Shown here: piece by piece, positions 1 to 9,903 of the stretch
Layout: every line of letters starts with the position of its first letter
Numbering within the stretch: position 1 is the first letter of the stretch
Assembly (NCBI GenBank): GCA_016713965.1
Contig: JADJOC010000002.1
Location: 163,501-227,500 of the forward strand
Source: Chitinophagaceae bacterium
GTDB lineage: Bacteria > Bacteroidota > Bacteroidia > Chitinophagales > Chitinophagaceae
Direction of reading: 5' to 3'
DNA: 64,000 nucleotides
Notes under the pieces: model-generated
What the model saw: only the letters and a program-made list of their open reading frames with translations
Told to the model about the DNA's origin: nothing
Databases searched by the model: none
Program-made: the position numbers and the translations under genes

Positions 1-1
1 G

Positions 2-565
2 CTATTATACAAAGTTTCAAATTTTGGTGTACCTGTTGATATTTATCGCTTTGGGGATGCAACCGGCCATAGCCAGACTGGCGTAAGCAATTATGAAAAA
101 AATAACCTTACCCGGTTAATACTTGGCTGTTTGCAAATGAAAAAAGCACCTTATTACTCACTATTTTTGGATACTGTCCCTGTAGATTATGTAGCAAAAT
201 CCATTTGCTGCTTAAGCAAATTAAATTATAAAAATGCTAACGGGTGGAACATAATTAACCCTAACCATATTGATTATACCCAATATTTTAAAATTTTACA
301 GCAATTAGGCCACCAGCTTGATCTGGTAGAGTATAATGATTGGACGGAACACCTGCACCAGATTGATGGAAATAATTTGCTTGCACCATTGAAAAATTAT
401 TATTCCAAACAATCATCCATTGGTTTTATTGATATTGAAACTACTAAAACTGAAGCAGCATTAAAAAATAATGCCGTTAATATCCCTACTGATTATGCCC
501 AACTGCTTTCAGTATCATTTAACTATTGGGAAAAAGTAGGCTTTTATAGCAAATCAGTTGCTTAA
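2..565 (+). CDS. C-terminal part of a thioester reductase domain; 5' end outside window
   Basis: The reading frame enters from the left edge and stops at 563-565, giving about 187 residues of a C-terminus. It reads as the end of an NAD(P)H-dependent thioester reductase domain (extended SDR, NAD_binding_4/Male-sterility type): IYRFGDATGHSQTG, then LGCLQMKKAP, then the VPVDYVAKSI motif, followed by a short helical tail. In this family the domain releases a carrier-bound acyl or peptidyl thioester as an aldehyde or alcohol at the end of a nonribosomal peptide synthetase or carboxylic acid reductase. The Rossmann core and any upstream modules lie outside the window, so the parent enzyme cannot be named. 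A TTG at 131 is internal, not the start. The following gene is on the other strand and unrelated. Confidence 0.8.
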   Translation, partial: LLYKVSNFGVPVDIYRFGDATGHSQTGVSNYEKNNLTRLILGCLQMKKAPYYSLFLDTVPVDYVAKSICCLSKLNYKNANGWNIINPNHIDYTQYFKILQQLGHQLDLVEYNDWTEHLHQIDGNNLLAPLKNYYSKQSSIGFIDIETTKTEAALKNNAVNIPTDYAQLLSVSFNYWEKVGFYSKSVA

Positions 566-780
566 GTTTAGCAATGTGTATATAACAGCTTACTATCGTC
601 ATAGGTGCATTTAATATGCTTGTCCTTTAGGGCAGAAAGTAAAAATATCATAAGCAATATTTACCCTACGCTGCCTTAAAGAGCAAGGCTATTCAATGCA
701 GAATTATAAACTTTTATTCTGCCCGGCCTTGGTTAAGAACTATAAAGCATTTTCTAGAATATTGCCAATCATTACTCAGC

Positions 781-810
781 CTAAAGGTTGGTGTCCCCAC
801 CAACCTTTAG
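781..810. repeat. Perfect 13-bp inverted repeat in the 566-886 spacer
   Basis: CTAAAGGTTGGTG and its exact reverse complement are separated by TCCC. No T-run follows on either strand, so it is not a typical intrinsic terminator. The 320-bp spacer between the thioester reductase end and the repeat protein holds no gene that I can see. The arm resembles the palindrome at 35036-35053 (shared TGGTrTmCCCACCA core), suggesting a dispersed REP-like family. Confidence 0.7.
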
Positions 811-832
811 CTATACAATCAATTTCTTAAAC

Positions 833-851
833 GGTTCCTGAGGCAGGAACC
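833..851. repeat. Short hairpin (7-bp stem, 5-nt loop)
   Basis: GGTTCCT and AGGAACC flank a 5-nt loop, followed by CCTAGGCTAGG. It lies 35 bp beyond the 3' end of the minus-strand repeat protein. It has no T-run on the minus strand, so a terminator role is uncertain. Confidence 0.45.
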
Positions 852-886
852 TAGGCTAGGAATTTAAAACATTATAAAATAAATTA

Positions 887-1752
887 CTATTCCTCATCCT
901 CCTGTTCCTCATCATCTTCGTTACCATACATCCCAGAAGGATTTTCCTCATCCTGAAGAGTTTTATTTAAAATATCCAACCAGTCAAGATTAACTCCGCC
1001 ATCTGCATTTAGGGGTGCAAGATCAGTCGTAAAAGTTATGCTATCACTATTTCTTTCACCTTCTGCTTCATAATGCTCATTTTCAAAATCAATAGTGTAC
1101 TCATTGCCATCTTTCGTAACATCTTTAAATTCCCAATTACCATACTCACCCTCATTATATGTATCCGGAGCTACATCATTTAAGAATCTGAGAATCTCTT
1201 TTTTTGTAGGCTGAAAATCAATCCATTCCGTAATCAATTTATTTAAAATATCCAGCAAATTTTTGTTGATGCTGTCGGTTCCATTGTTAGTAATCGGAAC
1301 ATCATTAAAAGATATATGATATTTAGCGCAATCATTTGTAAAAAAAGTGTATAATGCTTTTCTTTTTCCGACGTTAATAGCATACGAAGATTAGTAAATT
1401 TCCAATTATCGCATATAGTTTTATTAAACGTGTCAGGAGCTATATTATTTAAATAATCTAAAAGATTTTTTTTACCGGCTTGAAAACTTTCCCATTCTTC
1501 AACGGCTTGTTCAAAATCAGCTAACCACCTATCTTTATCGGGTTGGCCTAATTCATTTAGTGGTGAAGAAGGAGTTAAAAACGCCAGTTCTCCGGTTTCC
1601 TTAGTAATAGAGTTGTTTGCAAAAATAACTACGTAGTTCGCATAGCGTTTCACCAAATGAGAAAATTTCCAATTGTTATGTGTGTCTTTATCAAACACTT
1701 CTTCGGCTACAGGATTTAAGTGTTGCAAAATAGGGTCTTTTGTGTGTTCCAT
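887..1752 (-). CDS. Acidic protein of three ~95-residue repeats (one frameshift)
   Basis: Not a family I recognise. After correcting one missing base near 1384 the frame runs 288 residues from ATG at 1752. Three copies of one unit are visible, each opening with a LxxLNxVAxDTxN-like helix and an NWxF motif: LNPVAEEVF...NNWKF, LNNIAPDTF...DNWKF and LNDVAPDTY...GNWEF. Each then has a short beta-like Y-x-I/V-x-F stretch. The C-terminus is a run of Asp/Glu. There is no signal peptide or membrane segment, so it is probably cytoplasmic. Without correction the frame splits into a 5' part ending at 1243 and a 3' part starting at 1258. The corrected join restores the second repeat, which is why I treat it as one gene. 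Function unknown. Confidence 0.6.
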
Positions 1753-2381
1753 AAAGATTAGGATTAATTTTAAAGATGTTTTATTAATTGGAGACACATA
1801 TAGTACACATTTTGACACGCTGAAACTAAATACCAGTAAAGGTTTTAAAAAGTTAAATGCGTAATAAATGACGACCACATTAATAAGTACGAAAATAAAT
1901 CAAACTTGTAGAATTAGGTAGAATAAGCACAAATCCAGAAGCGGCATTAATGACTACTTGTTTTTTATCAGGGTATCTTATACGGCCTCGAAAAAATAGC
2001 GTTAAAAAATTTGCGAAGTGAAGCGTAAAGCAGCGAAAATGATGATACAAAGTACAAAAGCTGATATTGTATTAGTCCATTAGTTTACAAAAGTTTAAGT
2101 TTAGCTTTTTCGCTGTAGCGGAACGAAACAAATTTTAGCTATTTTTTCGGAGCCTTGATTTTTTTGTTACTTTTTTTATCAAGAAAAAAAGTAAATAGAG
2201 AACAACTCAATACTGTAGTAAGTTTGAGATAAAAATACCTAATCCTAAAAACTTGATAATGAACCGCCATCAATAATCTATTTTATAGGCCACAGAATTC
2301 AATAGAATCAAGTAATTATCAATTTTATTTTAATAAGTTTGATAGCGGTTTATTATGAATACTAAGGGTTTTAAAATCACA
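1753..2381. other. Intergenic DNA, about 630 bp, no gene seen
   Basis: No convincing coding frame on either strand. Around 2154-2196 there is a TTGATTTTTTTGTTAC stretch facing an A-rich inverted partner, a low-complexity dyad. The rest is AT-rich and unremarkable. Confidence 0.5.
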
Positions 2382-2412
2382 AAAAAAGCCATCTTAAAAA
2401 GATGGCTTTTTT
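2382..2412 (-). terminator. Intrinsic terminator of clpC
   Basis: A 14-bp stem (AAAAAAGCCATCTT with its exact complement) and a 3-nt loop, with A and T tracts on the two sides. It begins 25 bp after the clpC stop on the minus strand and could work in both directions. Confidence 0.85.
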
Positions 2413-2436
2413 ACACACTCATATAAGAAGTTTTCT

Positions 2437-4985
2437 TTATGCTTTAGACTTTTTTTCCTCTTGCGGGGTTTCTGTTGATTTTACTGTAAACTTTATCTTC
2501 CCTTCTTCTTTATCCAAATCCGCAATCATTACATCCCCATTCTTAATAGTCATATTTAAAATTTCTTCAGCTAAAGGATCTTCCAAATATTTTTGTATTG
2601 CCCGGTGCAACGGCCTTGCGCCAAACTGGCTGTCGTAGCCTTTATCAGCAATAAAGCTTTTTGCATCCGGGGCTAACTCCATGCTAAAGCCAAGCGCTGC
2701 CAGGCGTTTCATTACACCTTTCATTAAAATATCAATAATTTCAAAAATATGATCTTTAGACAAAGAATTGAATACCACTACATCATCTATCCTGTTTAAA
2801 AACTCAGGGCTGAATGTACGTTTAAGCGCTTTTTCAATAACTGCTTTATTATTTTCATCAGCATTTTCCTGGCGGTTGGCAGTAGCAAAACCTACACCAT
2901 CTCCAAAATCTTTTAACTGGCGTACGCCAATATTGGATGTCATGATGATCAGCGTATTCTTAAAATCTATTTTTCTGCCAAGGCCGTCTGTCAATTGCCC
3001 GTCATCCAATACCTGCAATAAAATATTATAAATGTCCGGATGTGCTTTTTCTATTTCATCTAATAAAATCACACTGTATGGTTTGCGTCTAACCTTTTCC
3101 GTTAGTTGCCCGCCTTCTTCATATCCTACATATCCCGGAGGCGCTCCAATTAACCGGCTTACGGTAAACTTTTCCATGTACTCACTCATATCAATCCTGA
3201 TCAAAGAATCTTCACTGTCAAACATTTGTTTGGCGAGTGTACGTGCCAACTCTGTTTTACCTACACCCGTTGGCCCCAAGAATATAAAAGTACCTATCGG
3301 TTTTTTTGGGTCTTTCAGCCCTACCCTGTTACGTTGTATTGCTTTTACTACTTTTTGTATGGCATCTTCCTGCCCCACAACAGCACCTTTTAAGTCATCG
3401 CCCATTTTGCGAAGCTTGTCAGTTTCTGCCTGCACCATTCTTTTTACAGGAATGCCTGTCATCATATATACTACTTCGGCAATATCTTCTTCCTCAATAG
3501 GGAAACGTTTGTTTTTACTTTCTTCTTCCCAATTGTTTTTAGCTTTTTCCAGGTCTTCCTGCAATTTTTTTTCTGTATCCCTTAAAGATGCCGCTTCTTC
3601 AAACTTCTGGCTTTTAACTACTTTATTTTTTTCAACTTTTATATCTTCAATTTTCTTTTCTAATTGCAGGATCTCATCAGGCACATTGATATTTTTTATA
3701 TGTTTTCTTGCCCCAACTTCGTCTAATACATCAATGGCTTTATCTGGCAGCAACCTGTCTGTCATATACCTGTCACTTAATTTCACGCAGGCATCAATGG
3801 ATTCCTGACTGTAAGTTACATTGTGGTAATCTTCATATTTGCTTTTGATATTATTCAGTATCTGGATAGTTTCATCCACTGAAGGCTGCTCCACAATTAC
3901 TTTCTGAAAACGCCTGTCCAATGCACCATCTTTTTCGATATGCATCCTGTATTCATCTAATGTAGATGCACCAATACATTGCAATTCTCCCCTGGCTAAA
4001 GCCGGTTTAAAAATATTGCTGGCATCCAGTGAGCCGCTTGCGCCGCCTGCACCTACAATAGTATGTATTTCATCAATAAACAGGATGACATCTCTGTTTT
4101 TTCCAGCTCATTCATAATAGCTTTCATCCTTTCTTCAAACTGGCCGCGGTATTTTGTTCCTGCTACCAATGCTGCCAGATCAAGGCTTACTACCCGTTTA
4201 TCAAACAATACACGGGATACTTTACGCTGTACTATTCTTAAAGCTAATCCTTCTACAATAGCAGTTTTGCCCACACCTGGCTCACCGATTAAAATCGGGT
4301 TATTCTTTTTTCTGCGGGATAAAATCTGTGATACCCTTTCAATTTCATTTTCCCGGCCTACGATAGGATCTAATGTGCCGTTTTCGGCAAGACGGGTGAT
4401 GTCCCTCCCAAAATTATCCAATACAGGCGTTTTAGATTTTGGCTGGCCGGTACTGCCCGCTTTTTGTGAGCGCTGCTGGCCATACTGCTTTCTTTCTTCA
4501 TCAAAATCATCTTCACCTTCATCGCTAAACTCTGCCTTAGGGGGATTACTGATCACAAAGCCCAATTCGTTTTTAAAAATATCATAATCGATGTCAAACT
4601 GGTTTAAAATCTGCGTAGCAATATTTTCTTTATTTTTTAAAATAGAAAGCATGAGGTGCTCACTTTCTACTAAAGTGCTTTTTTGGGATTTGGCCTCCAG
4701 TACAGTAATCCTGATTACTTTCTCGGCCTGCTTGGTTAATGGCAATGAATTAATATTGGCTATATTTTTACCGGTTTTATCCTTTATAGCCATTTCAATC
4801 TCTTTGCGCAGCTCATACAAGTCTACGTTAAGTGATTTTAATATTTTAATCGCAGTGTTTTCTCCATCTCTTATCAATCCTAAAACCAAATGCTCCGTGC
4901 CAATAAAATCATTGCCTAACCGCAGTGCTTCTTCCCTGCTATATGATATTATTTCTTTTACCTGGGCTGAAAAATTGTTGTCCAT
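2437..4985 (-). CDS. clpC: ATP-dependent Clp protease ATPase subunit ClpC (one frameshift)
   Basis: A class I AAA+ unfoldase (Hsp100) that feeds substrates to ClpP. From ATG at 4985: N-terminal Clp_N repeats (about residues 1-145, with GTEHLVLGLIRDGENTA), NBD1 with Walker A GEPGVGKT near residue 234, a central region with a UVR-like QKFEEAASLRD helix that marks ClpC rather than ClpB, NBD2 with Walker A GPTGVGKT near residue 575 and Walker B VILLDEIEKAH, and a Clp D2-small C-terminal domain. The frame breaks near 4093, inside the NBD1 Walker B. One missing base there changes the expected DVILFIDEIHT; restoring it gives 849 residues, normal for ClpC. The flanks are otherwise fully conserved, so I infer a sequencing error rather than a pseudogene. 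Confidence 0.93.
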
Positions 4986-5234
4986 CCTATATAATTTTAC
5001 TTGTACAATAATAACGAATTAATTTATATTTAAGTTTGCCATTTATCAATATGTGAATAAGAAAAATCTAATTTTATTGCCTGAATTTCGCCTTCTGATT
5101 TATAAATGTTAAACAGTATTGTAGAAAATAATAGCAATTATTTAACCAGAAACTCTATTTTCCATAGTTTTATTGTAGTGAAGCAGTACAATTTTCCTTT
5201 TCTTTACAGATAATAGACTTATTAAACTAATATT

Positions 5235-5603
5235 ATGAATGTCAAAATAGATACCAAAGAAAAATTTACGACTATTACGCTTGAAGAAACAAAGTTGCCT
5301 GCTAATATGACAGAGAATATAAAGGAATTGCTGCTTGCGTACCTGCAAAAAGACATACCTCATATTGTACTAAATTTAAAACACATTGCTGCAATAGATA
5401 CAGATATAGCAATAGATCTGGCAGGTATTCAACAAGAGTTTTATGAAAAAAATTGCTCTTTTGTAATTTGTGAGATGAAAAAAACAGTAGAAACCATTTT
5501 TGATGAATTAGAATTATTAGAATTATTAAATTTTACACCCACAGAGAGTGAAGCCTGGGATATAATACAAATGGAAGAAATAGAAAGAGAATTATTACAA
5601 TAA
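5235..5603 (+). CDS. STAS-domain protein (anti-sigma antagonist-like)
   Basis: 122 residues with the alternating beta-alpha pattern of a STAS domain: an N-terminal strand (VKIDTKEKFTTITLEE), the central VLNLKHIAAIDTDIAIDL element where SpoIIAA-type proteins carry the phosphorylatable Ser/Thr, and a C-terminal helix (ETIFDELELLELL). Aligned by eye, the usual D-S-S/T is replaced by AIDTDIA, so the Thr could be the modified residue; this is inferred. It lies 42 bp upstream of ribonuclease Z on the same strand, a pairing I believe is common in Bacteroidota, so the two are probably co-transcribed. Partner kinase or sigma factor not in the window. Confidence 0.75.
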   Translation: MNVKIDTKEKFTTITLEETKLPANMTENIKELLLAYLQKDIPHIVLNLKHIAAIDTDIAIDLAGIQQEFYEKNCSFVICEMKKTVETIFDELELLELLNFTPTESEAWDIIQMEEIERELLQ

Positions 5604-5645
5604 TTTAACAAAGTTTATATCTTTAAACTTGATTAACTATTAATA

Positions 5646-6548
5646 ATGTTAGCACTTACGATATTAGGAAACAATTCTGCTATACCGGCTTTTGGCCGTA
5701 ATCCTACTGCCCAGATTCTTCAAACCCGTGAAGAAAGTTATTTAATAGATTGTGGAGAAGGCACACAACTACAAATGTCAAAATATAAAATAAAACGAAG
5801 TAAAATCAATCATATTTTTATTTCGCACCTGCATGGGGATCATTATTTTGGTTTAATAAGGCTGCTTACGAGCCTGAGCCTGCTGGGCAGAACACAGGAT
5901 TTACATTTATACGCTCCTGCTGAACTGGAACAAATTATTTTGCTACAATTAAAAGTAGCCGATAGCCAGCTATGCTATACATTACATTTTCATCCTCTAA
6001 CCAAAGATGAATTGATATTAAATGGAAATAAAATTACAGTTCATTGCTTTGCCGTACAGCATCGTATAGCCTGCTGGGGATTTTTATTTAAAGAAAAAAA
6101 GAAGCCCAGGAAAATTAACCAGGAAAGAGTTTTATCATATGAAATACCTGTAAGCTTTTATGAAAGGCTGCAAAAAGGTGAAGATTATATTAATAAAAAG
6201 GGATTAGTGATTCCCAATGAAGAAGTAACTTTTACTGCTCCCCAAGGTAAAAGCTATGCTTATTGCGCTGACACCATTTATGATGAAACCTTGCCCGATA
6301 AAATAAAGGGCGTGGATTTACTATACCATGAAACTACTTATTTACATGATTTAAAAGATAAGGCTGCTGCAAGATATCATAGCACTACATTACAGGCAGC
6401 TAGCATTGCTAAAAAAGCTGAAGTAAAAAAATTACTGATCGGGCATTTTTCTTCTAAATATGAAGTATTAAATGAGTTTCTTACCGAGGCATCTGCTGGT
6501 TTTGAAAATACTGACCTGGCTTTAGATGGAGTAAGTTATATTATTTGA
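5646..6548 (+). CDS. rnz: Ribonuclease Z
   Basis: Metallo-beta-lactamase-fold endonuclease that removes 3' trailers from tRNA precursors lacking encoded CCA. At 300 residues it has the short-form (RNase ZS) length. The zinc-binding HLHGDH motif is at residues 61-66, and further ligands are seen in AVQHR, AYCADT and the C-terminal IGHFSSKY. The tRNA-Asp in this window lacks an encoded CCA in its 3' flank, consistent with a need for this enzyme. The 3' end overlaps the convergent esterase by 8 bp. Confidence 0.93.
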   Translation: MLALTILGNNSAIPAFGRNPTAQILQTREESYLIDCGEGTQLQMSKYKIKRSKINHIFISHLHGDHYFGLIRLLTSLSLLGRTQDLHLYAPAELEQIILLQLKVADSQLCYTLHFHPLTKDELILNGNKITVHCFAVQHRIACWGFLFKEKKKPRKINQERVLSYEIPVSFYERLQKGEDYINKKGLVIPNEEVTFTAPQGKSYAYCADTIYDETLPDKIKGVDLLYHETTYLHDLKDKAAARYHSTTLQAASIAKKAEVKKLLIGHFSSKYEVLNEFLTEASAGFENTDLALDGVSYII

Positions 6549-7677
6549 TTATATAATTGTAAAATTCGGGAAACCATTTCCGCCAGGCAACTTCATTATG
6601 GCGACCGTTAGGATCAATAATAGTGTATATGTTTATTCCCGGGTACTTTTGTAATTGCTCTACTATTTTGTTCATATCCTTCACATATTCATTACCTTCC
6701 AGCTTGCCCATGTAAAAAAACAAGCGCCCATCTAATTCTTTACTTCGTAAAGCAGTTAATCGGTTAATTTCTTTAGCCGTCCAGAATGCAGGAGAAAAAA
6801 TACCTGCTTTACCAAATACATTTGGGTATTGAAGCATTGCATAATATGAAATTAACCCACCCATGGAACTACCCGCTATAATTGTATTGTTTTTACCTGG
6901 TTTTGTACGATATTTTTTATCAACAAAAGGTTTCAAGTTTTTTACTAAAAATTCTACATATTTATCGCCTAACCCTTTTCCGAATTGTTTAAAAGCATAA
7001 GGGTTGTATTCGTTTATTCTCCTGGGGCTATTATCTATACCTACAACAATGCAAGGCAATTTACCGTTTCTAATTAAAGTATCCAGGCATTCATCCACTC
7101 CCCATTCGCCAAAGCCTGCAGTAAATTCATCAAAAATATTCTGGCCGTCATGCATGTACATTACAGGATACCTGTTGTTGCCTGACTGGTAACCTTCAGG
7201 CAAGTAAATCCAGATGCGCCGGGTTGTTTGTAATTGCGGCATAAAAAAAGCAGTATCTATAACCTGTACATTTGGAGAAGCGGTATGCGGTTTTGGTTCA
7301 GCAGTAAAATCATCTTTCCAGGCCTCAACTGAATATTGAACAACAGTATCTGAGGAAAGATTAAGCAGGTGATTTTCTATATCGGTTCCGGTGGATTTAC
7401 ATTCAACATTTCCCCATCTGCCCCGTGTAAATTTGAATTCATAAATTCCTTTTGGAATATTTTGAAGCTGAATAGAATAGGTATTAGCTCTTTTGGAAAA
7501 TACATATTCTTTTTTGCCGGGGTTCCAGTTATTAAAATTACCGGCTATAAAAATTGAATCTGCGACATGAGTACCAGGTATGTCATTAATTTGAATAAAA
7601 AGAGCATGCTGGCCAAAAACAGTAGATTGAAAAAATAAAAACCCAAACCAAAATAGAACACTTATATGCTTAAACAT
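6541..7677 (-). CDS. Secreted alpha/beta-hydrolase (esterase D/enterochelin esterase-like) with N-terminal E-set domain
   Basis: 378 residues with a signal peptide (MFKHISVLFWFGFLFFQS). Residues about 24-120 form a glycogen-binding/CBM48-like immunoglobulin fold (FIAGNFNNWNPG). Residues about 145-378 are an esterase of the Fes/esterase D type with nucleophile elbow GSSMGG (Ser271) and a late His in GRHNEVAW. The substrate is not evident; relatives include siderophore and feruloyl esterases. Its start overlaps the stop of dapA by 8 bp on the same strand, so translation may be coupled, although no functional link with lysine synthesis is obvious. Confidence 0.82.
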   Translation of the reverse strand: MFKHISVLFWFGFLFFQSTVFGQHALFIQINDIPGTHVADSIFIAGNFNNWNPGKKEYVFSKRANTYSIQLQNIPKGIYEFKFTRGRWGNVECKSTGTDIENHLLNLSSDTVVQYSVEAWKDDFTAEPKPHTASPNVQVIDTAFFMPQLQTTRRIWIYLPEGYQSGNNRYPVMYMHDGQNIFDEFTAGFGEWGVDECLDTLIRNGKLPCIVVGIDNSPRRINEYNPYAFKQFGKGLGDKYVEFLVKNLKPFVDKKYRTKPGKNNTIIAGSSMGGLISYYAMLQYPNVFGKAGIFSPAFWTAKEINRLTALRSKELDGRLFFYMGKLEGNEYVKDMNKIVEQLQKYPGINIYTIIDPNGRHNEVAWRKWFPEFYNYIIK

Positions 7678-8557
7678 TAGAGTTTTTTAAATAGTCTTTT
7701 ACTTTTTGATGAACAGCGGCACTTAATACTACTAAAGGCAACCGGACTACATTTTGTATAAGTCCCATTTCATATAAAAATGCTTTCACGCCTGCAGGAT
7801 TATTTTCAGCAAATAACAGATCGTTTCCTTCAAGGCATTTATAATGTAATTCTTTAGCTTCATTAAAATCACCTGTTAAACAATAACGAACCATTGCTGA
7901 AAAATCTTTGGGAAAACAATTAGCTGCCACACTTATTACACCATCCATGCCACAGGCAATTAAAGGCAAGGTTAAATGATCATCCCCGCTTACTACCAAA
8001 AAATCCTGGGGCCGCTTTTGTAAGATATGCATGCACTGTATTATATTACCACTGGCTTCTTTAATGCCCATAATATTGTTTTCCCGGGCTAATCTTAGCG
8101 TAGTTTCAGCAGTAATATTGCTACCTGTCCGCCCTGGGACATTATATAACAAAATTGGTTTTGGGCTTGCAGCAGCAATGGCCTTATAATGTTGAAAAAT
8201 ACCTTCCTGGGAAGGTTTGTTATAATATGGGCTTGCACTTAGTACGGCTACCGCTTTTTGTAAAGGATAAGTATTTAAATTCTGAATCACTTCCTGGGTA
8301 TTATTTCCTCCTATGCCTACCACCACAGGAACACGGTCATTAACCAATTCGTAAGTAAAATTTATAATTTTTATTTTTTCATCATGCTGCAGCGTGGGTG
8401 TTTCGCCGGTAGTGCCTAATGAAACCAGGTATTCCACTCCATTAGCAATTATATAATTGACCAGTTTTTCTAATGCCTCATAATCTACTGATAAATCCTC
8501 TTTAAACGGGGTAATTAACGCCACCCCGGTACCTGCTAGCTGATCACGCAATTTCAT
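7670..8557 (-). CDS. dapA: 4-hydroxy-tetrahydrodipicolinate synthase
   Basis: Class I aldolase joining pyruvate and aspartate semialdehyde at the entry to the diaminopimelate/lysine branch. 295 residues, standard length. The Schiff-base Lys166 lies in GIKEAS, Tyr138 in LLYNVPGRTG, and the substrate-binding GTTGET motif at about 48-53. dapB, the next enzyme, lies elsewhere in the window (53043), so the pathway is not clustered. Followed by the esterase with an 8-bp overlap. Confidence 0.95.
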   Translation of the reverse strand: MKLRDQLAGTGVALITPFKEDLSVDYEALEKLVNYIIANGVEYLVSLGTTGETPTLQHDEKIKIINFTYELVNDRVPVVVGIGGNNTQEVIQNLNTYPLQKAVAVLSASPYYNKPSQEGIFQHYKAIAAASPKPILLYNVPGRTGSNITAETTLRLARENNIMGIKEASGNIIQCMHILQKRPQDFLVVSGDDHLTLPLIACGMDGVISVAANCFPKDFSAMVRYCLTGDFNEAKELHYKCLEGNDLLFAENNPAGVKAFLYEMGLIQNVVRLPLVVLSAAVHQKVKDYLKNSNV

Positions 8558-8607
8558 AAAAAATTTTTACGAAGTTATTAAGAAGGAGGGAATTATTTCC
8601 AATAAAA

Positions 8608-8632
8608 AATCTCCTGCTGTTAACAGGAGATT
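8608..8632 (-). terminator. Intrinsic terminator after the L,D-transpeptidase-like gene
   Basis: A 9-bp stem (AATCTCCTG and its complement) with a 7-nt loop. On the minus strand it is followed by a T-rich tail. It lies 23 bp past the stop at 8656 and separates that gene from dapA. Confidence 0.8.
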
Positions 8633-8655
8633 CATTTTACCAGAAATTATATTGC

Positions 8656-9448
8656 TTAACTATTCAATATTTTTGAACGCTTAAAATAAGCAGCATTAGG
8701 GCTGAATATAAATAAACAAGTACCATTTTTTATTTTATCAATAATAGGCTTATGCAAAGCATAAGGAACAGCAGGACAACCCCAACTCCTGCCAATATAA
8801 CCCTGGCTACGGATATAGTTTTCGCTCACATATTCTGCACCATGCATAACAATATCCCTTTTACTGGCATTATCATTTATACCATTTTCTAATCCACGCA
8901 AGTGTAAAGAATATCCATTTTTACCTAAATAGGTATCACTAGTAACATAAAAACCGAGGCTACTTTTATTGGTTTCTGGAATATTGGAAAAATTATTAGC
9001 ATACTCTTTTCCTGAATTCAAGCCATGAGCTACATAGGTATTAAATATAACCTTATAATTTTTTACATCCAGAATAAATAAGCGTTTTTTAGATGATGGC
9101 AAGCTAAAATCAATAATAGAAATGATCTTGCTGTTTGCTATCTTTCCAGCATCTACCAAATAACTGTAACCCTTGATTGCAGCATTAAAAGCTTGCTTGG
9201 AAAGCCCTAGCAGATTTAAATGAAGACTATCATAAATACCGGATAACAAATTATTTTTAATTACAGGCTTTGCAATATTAGTTGGAGTAAATACATCTAC
9301 CGCTCTTATTTATAAAAGCATACTTATCAGAGATGTTAAACACTACATTTCCAGGCTTTGATTTTGCAAATACAAAAGGAAAGTGTAAAACAAAAAGGAA
9401 AATAGACGAGAAAGGAAACCTTACCTTCTTAAAACTAAATTTACTCAT
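8656..9448 (-). CDS. Secreted murein L,D-transpeptidase catalytic-domain family protein (one frameshift)
   Basis: From ATG at 9448 a signal peptide (SFKKVRFPFSSIFLFVLHFPFVFA) is followed, after removing one extra base in the GG at about 9298-9299, by the body of the protein, 263 residues in total. The C-terminal half shows the YkuD-like active-site pattern HGAEYV...GRSWGCPAVP with catalytic Cys in WGCPAV. This family is expected to act on peptidoglycan stem peptides in the periplasm. Uncorrected, the frame starts at an internal position (9249) and loses its signal peptide, which supports the frameshift reading. Confidence 0.82.
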
Positions 9449-9604
9449 GACGATAATCGGTTTAATGGTTCTAAACAAAGTTTCAGGTAATGTTATCGTC
9501 TATAAATTTAATTTTAGTTTATTAAACTGATTTGTTAAATAAAATAGCCTTGTACTATTTTAGAGTATCAAGGCAATTAATTTTTGGTAATGATTTATAA
9601 CTAG

Positions 9605-9678
9605 CGGACCGGACGGGACTCGAACCCGCGACCTCTGCCGTGACAGGGCAGCATTCTAACCAACTGAACTACCGATCC
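9605..9678 (-). tRNA. tRNA-Asp (GTC)
   Basis: Read on the minus strand it starts GGATCGG and ends CCGGTCC plus discriminator G, giving a 7-bp acceptor stem with one G-T pair. The D arm (GTTCAGTTGGTTAGAAT), anticodon arm CTGCC-CTGTCAC-GGCAG and T arm GCGGG-TTCGAGT-CCCGT are all present. The anticodon is GTC. No CCA is encoded. Confidence 0.96.
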
Positions 9679-9903
9679 TCAAACCCTTAAAATAAGCTTA
9701 TAAATTTTATCCGATTATTTTTAGGAGTGCGAAGATAGGATTTTTTATATTTTCTGCCCAAATCTTTTATAAAAAAAAATCTAATATCTAAATTTGTCCT
9801 TTAGTTCAATTATTTAAATCAATTGCTTGTATGTAACTTAGCAATTGTATCTTTTATTGTACAGGAAATAAAAATTAACATCTTTTAACATTAAATTATT
9901 TTC

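Noticed and set aside
3032..3808. 258-residue plus-strand frame antisense to clpC
   Set aside because: Shadow of a strongly conserved gene; composition is Ser/Phe rich as expected from an antisense frame, with no recognisable domain.
4053..4120. Programmed ribosomal frameshift in clpC
   Set aside because: No slippery heptamer plus downstream structure; the same kind of one-base break occurs in some twenty other genes.
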